Below, in pieces: positions 1 to 4,740 of a DNA stretch of 5,865 nucleotides. The DNA comes from Candidatus Omnitrophota bacterium (GTDB lineage: Bacteria; Omnitrophota; Gorgyraeia; Gygaellales; Profunditerraquicolaceae), in contig JAQTMD010000100.1 in NCBI GenBank assembly GCA_028714595.1, forward strand, positions 1 through 5,865, in the 5' to 3' direction. Within the stretch, counting starts at the first letter, position 1. Each line of letters opens with the position of its first letter. The translations under genes and the position numbers were made by a program. The notes below the pieces were generated by a model. It was not told where the DNA came from and did no database searches. It worked only from the letters and a program-made list of their open reading frames with translations.

Positions 1-196
1 GGACGAAACCGCAGTGTTTGATTTTCAGGTCGCGCAACAAAACGACCAGGGTCTTGGCAATGTCGTCGTCAGTCAGTCCGGTCAGCGGCCGGCTGGCAAG
101 AAACGCGATCTGGCGTTTGCTGCCCGCGCCCGTCATGAGACAGAGCTTGAGGCTGGCAGTGCCTATGTCGATGCCGATAAGGTCTCGTGAAACCAT
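1..196 (-). CDS. gspL: GspL/PilM-like actin-fold protein (3'-partial)
   Basis: Only the first 65 residues are in the window; the frame runs open off the left edge. The N-terminus reads MVSRDLIGIDIGTASLKLCL, which matches the first phosphate-binding motif (DxG) of actin/hexokinase-fold ATPases as found in PilM, followed by a region with TDDDIAKTLVVLLRDL predicted helical. In T2SS operons the gene after gspK is usually gspL, whose cytoplasmic domain has this fold and recruits GspE. Position therefore says GspL, while the intact nucleotide motif looks more like PilM of type IV pili. The ATG at 196 lies 6 nt after the gspK stop. Ribosome-binding bases are weak or badly spaced: TAAGGG 3 nt upstream and GGAAGG 14 nt upstream, so coupling with gspK is likely. 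Membrane and periplasmic parts cannot be seen. Confidence 0.75.
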   Translation of the reverse strand, partial: MVSRDLIGIDIGTASLKLCLMTGAGSKRQIAFLASRPLTGLTDDDIAKTLVVLLRDLKIKHCGFV

Positions 197-202
197 ATGC
201 CC

Positions 203-1261
203 TTACGATTCCTTCCAGTACAGTATCCGGCCCGCAAGATCTACGACGCAGGTGGTAACGACCCGGTCAGTGCGGCGGCCGAAACCCGCAATGCTGGTGA
301 TCGAAAAGTGCGTGGATTTTACGGCTATCCCGCCCTGATCCGCTGCCGTCTTGAACTTGATATACTCGGGATCGCTGTCGCTGGTGTTGTAGTACGTTGC
401 AAGCACTTCCGCGCAGGTCACCGGGTTCTCAAAGATGTTATCGTCGCTTGAGCCGGCAGTAGCGTCTTTGCCGTTACGGTACGCGATGATGCGGTCGGCC
501 ATCACTTCGCTTGAGCCCAGCGCCACCAGCACGGGTTTGGGAGCGGTATTGATGTTTACTTTGCCGGTACCATAGATTGTAATATACTTCCGCACTTCTT
601 CAAAGAGTTTTTCGTCCATGCCTTTGACCAGGAGCAGTTCCTCGGGTATTTCGAAATCGGCGTCTTTTGCCTCGTATCCCGGGGAAAGCATCCGGTAGTA
701 AGAATCCTCGGCGCCGCCGCTGGTTGACGAGAGCTGGCTGTCTGCATCGCGCCAGTCCACGATAGCAGCCGCAAGGTCCTGCGCCGGGACGTCATCCAGG
801 CCCAGGGCCGCGAACAGGCGCGTCAGCACTGCCGCAGAAGCCTTGTTGACGTTGACCTTGCTTTCTTCGTCCACGCAGCCGTAGTACTGCTCTTCCTGAG
901 CCGTGTCGGGCCTCCTGCGCGTGTACGTAACGGAAAAACTTCCCTCTCCGACGCTGACGTCCTTGAATTCCGCGGGGTTGTTGGCCCAGGCCTGCGACAG
1001 GGTATGGAACTGATCCTTGGTATGACGCTGTATCTCGATGCATGCCCTGCGTATCCCTGCCTCGGCGATAAGCCTGCCTTTACAGCGCTCATCCAGCCAC
1101 CTGACCAGCACGATATTCTGGCGCACGCCGGTACCGAGGATGACCGCAAAGACCGATAATAGGAATATGGACCAGAGCGCGATCAAGAGTATGCTTGACC
1201 GCCGTGCGCCGGCCAGCCGGCCTATCGTTGTGCGATTACGATTCACTGTTGTTGCGTGCAT
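203..1261 (-). CDS. gspK: Minor pseudopilin GspK
   Basis: Large minor pseudopilin that caps the pseudopilus tip with GspI and GspJ. The 352 residues match the family, far longer than other pseudopilins. A basic N-terminus (RLAGARRS) leads into SILLIALWSIFLLSVFAVILG, a typical GspK membrane helix that, as usual for GspK, lacks Glu at +5. The residue before the inferred cleavage site is Ser (S22) rather than Gly. Diagnostic motifs follow: ESKVNVNKAS (133-142), IVDWRDADS with GGAEDSYY (167-189; acidic cluster resembling the calcium site of known GspK), EIPEELLLVKGM (204-215) and GKVNINTAPKPVL (233-245), then IAVKSTHFSI near the end. The ATG overlaps gspJ by 26 nt and has no convincing ribosome-binding site, so translation probably depends on gspJ. 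The next gene starts 6 nt after the stop. Confidence 0.95.
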   Translation of the reverse strand: MHATTVNRNRTTIGRLAGARRSSILLIALWSIFLLSVFAVILGTGVRQNIVLVRWLDERCKGRLIAEAGIRRACIEIQRHTKDQFHTLSQAWANNPAEFKDVSVGEGSFSVTYTRRRPDTAQEEQYYGCVDEESKVNVNKASAAVLTRLFAALGLDDVPAQDLAAAIVDWRDADSQLSSTSGGAEDSYYRMLSPGYEAKDADFEIPEELLLVKGMDEKLFEEVRKYITIYGTGKVNINTAPKPVLVALGSSEVMADRIIAYRNGKDATAGSSDDNIFENPVTCAEVLATYYNTSDSDPEYIKFKTAADQGGIAVKSTHFSITSIAGFGRRTDRVVTTCVVDLAGRILYWKES

Positions 1262-1868
1262 TGCCTGCCGGTATCTCGAAGGTCCTGATCAACGGCTGTG
1301 CCGCATCGTCCTTGAAGGTAATTTCCAGGCGCAGCGCATTGGGAAGCCCCTGTTTTGTCCAATCCTCCAGCCAGGAGTACTCTTTTTTTTCTTCATCATA
1401 CGAGTAATACCTGAAGACGCAGGAAGCCACGCCCTCGAGGCGGTGGCGCGAGGCCGGCTCTTTCTGTTCGAAGACGCTGAAATAGTCGCCTTCAAACCGC
1501 ACCAGGCTCTCTTTGTCGGAATCACAGACATAGCGGATCCTGCCGGGCAGGTGTTTTTTCGCTGCGGGGCTCCAGACGATGGAGGCGAATTCGACTCCGG
1601 CATCCTCTCCCGTAAAATTTATGCTCGCGTATTCGAACGAATTGTGCACATCGTGGCTGAGGCGCTCCAGGAACAGCACCGTGCGTTCTCCCGGGATTTC
1701 GGTCGAAAGCCTCCGGTAGATCGCCAGGCCGTTGGCAAAGGTGTTGAATATCGCCACCGATATGACGGAGAGTATCAGGGTGACGACCAGCACCTCCACC
1801 AGGGTAAAGCCCCTCGCGCTACTCGGCCTTCTGATAGAACGCATATGCCGTACGGCCGGTCTTGACAT
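1236..1868 (-). CDS. gspJ: Minor pseudopilin GspJ
   Basis: Minor pseudopilin of the T2SS tip complex. The prepilin signal ends in SARG followed by FTLVEVLVVTLILSVIS, with Gly before the cleavage site and Glu at mature +5 (E25 counted from the first ATG). It is the only pseudopilin here with the standard Gly. Length (210 residues) and the mostly beta-rich C-terminal region (RLEGVASCVFRYYSYD, LPNALRLEITF) match the GspJ family. Two starts are possible: the ATG at 1868, with AGAAGG 8 nt upstream but a 50-nt overlap with gspI and a 20-residue leader, or the ATG at 1844, with a 12-residue leader and a 26-nt overlap but no clear ribosome-binding site. The first is given. The 3' end overlaps gspK by 26 nt. 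A run of eight A in the coding strand lies at 1383-1390. Confidence 0.9.
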   Translation of the reverse strand: MSRPAVRHMRSIRRPSSARGFTLVEVLVVTLILSVISVAIFNTFANGLAIYRRLSTEIPGERTVLFLERLSHDVHNSFEYASINFTGEDAGVEFASIVWSPAAKKHLPGRIRYVCDSDKESLVRFEGDYFSVFEQKEPASRHRLEGVASCVFRYYSYDEEKKEYSWLEDWTKQGLPNALRLEITFKDDAAQPLIRTFEIPAGNARNNSES

Positions 1869-2232
1869 ACCGCTTGCCTTCTTTCCAGTTCACCTCAAGG
1901 GTAATCTTAAAGAGCCCGCTCTCGGGGTCGCTCTCAAGCGGCAGGTACGACAGGAGCCAGACATAGTTCTTTGCGCCCACCTGCCATTGCCCTTCAAGAG
2001 GCTGATCAACCAGGTCTCCGGTCCTGCGAATCGAATCCTGTGCCTCCCATATTTTTTCTTCGACGGACGGCGCGATTGCCAGGTAGCGGCTGCAGTAACT
2101 GTAGGCATTCGCCACCGTAAAATACGCCTGGTAGATCATGACGATGCCGAAAGACAAAACCGCCACCGCCACCATGACCTCGATCAGGGTGAAGGCGCGC
2201 CGGGCCTTATTTTTCCCAGTTCGAGACGTCAT
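1819..2232 (-). CDS. gspI: Minor pseudopilin GspI
   Basis: Minor pseudopilin that, with GspJ and GspK, forms the tip complex starting pseudopilus assembly. The 137-residue protein has a 13-residue basic leader (MTSRTGKNKARRA) followed by FTLIEVMVAVAVLSFGIV, with Glu at +5 (E18) and a single N-terminal helix. The motif EVMVAVAVLSFGI is characteristic of GspI, as are the short length and the place right after gspG. The residue before the cleavage site is Ala, not the usual Gly. The start at 2232 is supported by AGGAAGG 8 nt upstream, lying inside the end of gspG, and overlaps gspG by 26 nt. No gspH lies between gspG and this gene. Confidence is high for a minor pseudopilin and slightly lower for the I designation. 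Confidence 0.9.
   Translation of the reverse strand: MTSRTGKNKARRAFTLIEVMVAVAVLSFGIVMIYQAYFTVANAYSYCSRYLAIAPSVEEKIWEAQDSIRRTGDLVDQPLEGQWQVGAKNYVWLLSYLPLESDPESGLFKITLEVNWKEGKRYVKTGRTAYAFYQKAE
1877..1882 (-). promoter_or_regulatory. Shine-Dalgarno site favouring the upstream gspJ start
   Basis: AGAAGG on the minus strand, 8 nt before the ATG at 1868, lying inside the gspI coding region. No comparable purine-rich site precedes the alternative ATG at 1844, so it favours the longer leader. Confidence 0.55.
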
Positions 2233-2614
2233 CTGTCGTGCCTTCCTGCCCGTCTTTTCCCGTGGAGTAGAGGTCGTAATCTGCCATCTGGTGCTCGCTG
2301 GGATATTTGTATTTGTACTCGTGGCCCCAGGGATCGACGGGATCCTTATCCAGGTACGGGCCGCGCCAGCTGGCGCCCGACGCCGGTTTATCGCGCAGGG
2401 CCTTCAACCCCTCTGCGGTCGACGGGAATTCGCCGTTGTCGAGCTCGTAGAGCTTCAGGGCCGTGGCGATGTTGGAGAGGATATCGGCTTTTGCCGCCTG
2501 GACGCGCGCCTGCTCGCCCCTGCCGGTCAGCCGCGGCATGACCATTGCCACCAGCGCCCCGATGATGATGACCACCAGCATCAGTTCGATGAGCGTGAAC
2601 GCTTTCCGGTACAT
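2207..2614 (-). CDS. gspG: Major pseudopilin GspG
   Basis: Main subunit of the T2SS pseudopilus. The frame is open from 2677, but the ATG at 2614 is chosen because it has a full AAGGAGG ribosome-binding site 4 nt upstream and gives the normal short leader. The 135-residue protein starts MYRKA, then FTLIELMLVV, with the conserved Glu at mature position +5 and one hydrophobic helix (about 6-28). The C-terminal half has family features: FPSTAEGLKAL, WRGPYL, DPWGHEY and the DYDLYSTGKDG...DD loop (D121, D128, D129), which corresponds to the calcium-binding region of known GspG proteins. The residue before the cleavage site is Ala rather than Gly. The start is 22 nt after the metallopeptidase stop, the largest gap in the window; the 3' end overlaps gspI by 26 nt. 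Confidence 0.96.
   Translation of the reverse strand: MYRKAFTLIELMLVVIIIGALVAMVMPRLTGRGEQARVQAAKADILSNIATALKLYELDNGEFPSTAEGLKALRDKPASGASWRGPYLDKDPVDPWGHEYKYKYPSEHQMADYDLYSTGKDGQEGTTDDVSNWEK
2241..2247 (-). promoter_or_regulatory. Shine-Dalgarno site of gspI inside gspG
   Basis: AGGAAGG on the minus strand, 8 nt before the gspI ATG at 2232. It is embedded in the gspG coding sequence, so ribosomes finishing gspG pass over it. It supports the overlapping gspI start. Confidence 0.75.
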
Positions 2615-2618
2615 GTCT

Positions 2619-2625
2619 CCTCCTT
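2619..2625 (-). promoter_or_regulatory. Strong Shine-Dalgarno site of gspG
   Basis: AAGGAGG on the minus strand, 4 nt before the ATG at 2614. It is the best ribosome-binding site in the window, suits the most abundant subunit (the major pseudopilin), and rules in favour of this start over the upstream in-frame ATG at 2677. Confidence 0.85.
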
Positions 2626-2636
2626 GCTGTGACGCG

Positions 2637-3515
2637 CTATGAAGCTTCCCGGGCATACTCCCGCCATTGCTTCTCAAAATCCTCGAGGCTGCGCAGGTGC
2701 ACGCTGTACGCCGAGGTCAACGCCTCCTCGACCCTCTTTCCGTCGCGCAGCTGCCTGCAGAAATTGGTAAACTCGTTTTTCCCGAACCGCCCGATAAGAA
2801 AATCGACCAGCGAGACGGACTGGATATAATACACGGTGATTAACGTATCCCCGCTCAAGAACAGCACGCCGTCCTCGCCGGTCTTGGTGCGCGTCTGGCG
2901 GATATAGACGTTCTCCTTGCTGGTTATCTTTGCGGGATCGATGCGCATCATGTCTTCGATGGTCAGCAGGGAATCGTCCTCGTACATCTTCTTGACAAGG
3001 CCGCGCACCTCGATACGCTTGCGCTCTTCGGTCCACTGGGCCACGCCCTCATCAAGCCAGGCAGGGACCGAGCCCCTGAAACCCACGAAATCCCTGAAGA
3101 TGAGGTGTGCAACCTCATGCGGCAGGATGGTATTGGCGAATTCCCCGCTGCCGGCGAAACTCGAGATGGTGCGCGACTGGTAATCCGCCAGGCCCCCGGC
3201 CCAGTCCGGGTGCGGGCCCGAACGTAAGAAAGCTGCGCGGTCGGCATAGATGCGGATCTTTACCCTCCGGTCCCACGTCCAGAAATCCGAGGTGCGCTGG
3301 TAACCCAGGTCCAGGGCGATCCGTTCATAGTAGATTTCGGCTTTGTGCAGGACGTCCCGGCAAAACTCTTCGATGGGTATGCCTTCGCCGGACTCCCCGC
3401 CTGCCGCCTGGTACGAGAGGACGAAATGGTCGCTCTTGATCTCGGTCCAATCCTGGGCACAACAGGCGACCGGCACCGCACAGAGAAAAAATGCAAGACG
3501 CAACGCCGCACGCAT
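2637..3515 (-). CDS. Predicted exported MA-family (gluzincin) metallopeptidase
   Basis: A 292-residue protein with a predicted Sec signal peptide (Arg-containing n-region, hydrophobic core about 6-17, likely cleavage after A20 in CCA-QDW), so it should act in the periplasm, on the surface or outside the cell. The zinc motif HEVAH (H133, E134, H137) is followed 19 residues later by the third-ligand motif WLDEGVAQW (E156), the arrangement of MA-clan gluzincins such as the Peptidase_MA_2 family. The C-terminal part (YYIQSVSLVDFLIGRFG, then LEDFEKQWREY) also fits that family. The mature protein has only two cysteines, C52 and C253, which could form a disulfide. The gene lies between gspF and gspG, 3 nt after gspF, with no clear Shine-Dalgarno at its ATG, so it is probably coupled to gspF. 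Substrate is unknown; it could be secreted cargo or act on the secretion machinery. Family assignment is firm, role is not. Confidence 0.88.
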   Translation of the reverse strand: MRAALRLAFFLCAVPVACCAQDWTEIKSDHFVLSYQAAGGESGEGIPIEEFCRDVLHKAEIYYERIALDLGYQRTSDFWTWDRRVKIRIYADRAAFLRSGPHPDWAGGLADYQSRTISSFAGSGEFANTILPHEVAHLIFRDFVGFRGSVPAWLDEGVAQWTEERKRIEVRGLVKKMYEDDSLLTIEDMMRIDPAKITSKENVYIRQTRTKTGEDGVLFLSGDTLITVYYIQSVSLVDFLIGRFGKNEFTNFCRQLRDGKRVEEALTSAYSVHLRSLEDFEKQWREYAREAS

Positions 3516-3518
3516 AAA

Positions 3519-4739
3519 TTATCGCACCATAACGTTGATATCGAAGATGGGCAGGAGCATTGCCACCACGATGAACCCCACGGCTGCGCCCATGATCAGG
3601 ATCATCGCCGGCTCGAGGAGGCTGGCCATCATCGCCATCGCCTCGTCGGTATCGCGTTCATAGGCGTCGGCGACTTCTGCCAGCGAGTCATCGAGCTTGC
3701 CGGTCTCCTCCCCGACGATCAGAAGGTTGCTCATAAAGGAAGGCACGGTCGAAGCGTTTTTGAGGCTGCGGCCGAGGGTCCCCCCCTGTTCGAGATCGCG
3801 GGAGCAGCCCGCCAACTGCGTCTTGATGACCTCGTTGCCCAGTACCGGCACCGTGACATTGAGCGCGCGCAGGATAGGGATGCCGCTCTTTAAGAGCATC
3901 TCCAGCGTCCGGCAGAAACGGGCAAGCTCGGCCTTGGTGACCAGGGGGCCTACGACCGGCAGGCCGAGCTGCAGGACGCTCACGCCCACTCTTCCCGCCT
4001 TGGTAACCGCGTACCGCTTAAAAATCAGGATCACTGCCGCCGCGATGATCAGGACCCAGAACCCGGAATGCTGCAGGGTATTGGTCGCGGCGATAAGTAT
4101 CCTGGTGGGAACCGGCAGGCTCTGGCCCATGTCCTTGTATAACTTCGTGAGCTTGGGCATGACAAAAGTAAGCATGAAGACGACGCTTCCCACTCCCACG
4201 AGGGCCATGAGGCAGGGATAGACCATCGCCATCCTGAAACGGGCGGTCACTTCTTCCTGCTTTTGCCGGTAACGGGCGATCTTGAAGAGCGCGTCGGGCA
4301 GTTTGCCGGAATCCTCGCCTGCGCGCACCAGCGCCACATACAGCGCGGGAAAAGCCCGGGGATACTGGGCCAGCACCGAAGAGAACGGCGCGCCTGCCTC
4401 GACTTCCTTATAGATCCGCTGCACGATTGCCTTAAGACTGCGGTTCTCCGACTGTTCACGGATGATCACCAGTGCCTTGAGGATCGGCACGCCGGACTTC
4501 AGGAGGCTCGCCAGTTGCCGCGAGAAAAGCGTGATATGCCGGGAGCCCAGGCGTACGGCAGCCGTTGCCGCAGAGACCGGCGCGGCCTCTGACCTGGCAG
4601 CGCGCTCCTCGGCAATGGAGACCGGCACGAGCCCCAGGACACTCAAACGTTCGATGGCATCTTTTTCCGTGGCGGCATCGATCGTGCCGGTGACGGTCTC
4701 CTGCGGACCTCGCTTTGCCTGATAGGCATACTGCGGCAT
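3519..4739 (-). CDS. gspF: Type II secretion inner-membrane platform protein GspF
   Basis: Polytopic inner-membrane platform protein that contacts GspE and GspL and is thought to couple ATP hydrolysis to pseudopilin addition. At 406 residues it has the usual family length. The N-terminus (YAYQAKRGPQETVTGTI) is the usual GspF opening. Two repeated GspF domains are evident, each starting with a near-identical phrase: LASLLKSGVPILKAL (residues 76-90) and LEMLLKSGIPILRAL (279-293), each followed by a GEDSGKL (141-147) or GEETGKL (343-349) motif. Hydrophobic segments lie at about 170-195, 226-240 and 376-398. The start codon is 1 nt after the gspE stop, with AAGG about 10 nt upstream inside the gspE coding sequence, so translation is probably coupled. 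The stop is 3 nt before the metallopeptidase gene. A run of seven G in the coding strand lies at 3780-3786. Confidence 0.97.
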   Translation of the reverse strand: MPQYAYQAKRGPQETVTGTIDAATEKDAIERLSVLGLVPVSIAEERAARSEAAPVSAATAAVRLGSRHITLFSRQLASLLKSGVPILKALVIIREQSENRSLKAIVQRIYKEVEAGAPFSSVLAQYPRAFPALYVALVRAGEDSGKLPDALFKIARYRQKQEEVTARFRMAMVYPCLMALVGVGSVVFMLTFVMPKLTKLYKDMGQSLPVPTRILIAATNTLQHSGFWVLIIAAAVILIFKRYAVTKAGRVGVSVLQLGLPVVGPLVTKAELARFCRTLEMLLKSGIPILRALNVTVPVLGNEVIKTQLAGCSRDLEQGGTLGRSLKNASTVPSFMSNLLIVGEETGKLDDSLAEVADAYERDTDEAMAMMASLLEPAMILIMGAAVGFIVVAMLLPIFDINVMVR

Positions 4740-4740
4740 A

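Noticed and set aside
1038..1865. Long open frame on the plus strand (275 codons) antisense to gspJ and the start of gspK
   Set aside because: Its translation shows no family resemblance and is full of His/Arg as expected for an antisense shadow, whereas the opposite strand encodes clear GspJ and GspK.
1732..2541. Long open frame on the plus strand (269 codons) antisense to gspI and gspG
   Set aside because: Low-complexity Arg/Pro-rich C-terminus with no recognisable motif; the minus strand holds two convincing pseudopilins.
2615..2677. Longer gspG start at the ATG at 2677
   Set aside because: It would overlap the peptidase gene and add 21 residues before MYRKA; the strong AAGGAGG lies directly before the ATG at 2614.
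3449..3475. Lipoprotein signal in the metallopeptidase (VACC)
   Set aside because: Neither cysteine has a proper lipobox: position -3 is Pro for C18, and position -1 is Cys for C19. Cleavage by signal peptidase I after A20 fits better.
3345..3893. Plus-strand open frame of 182 codons across the gspF/peptidase junction
   Set aside because: It spans the antisense of two real genes and its translation has no recognisable domain.
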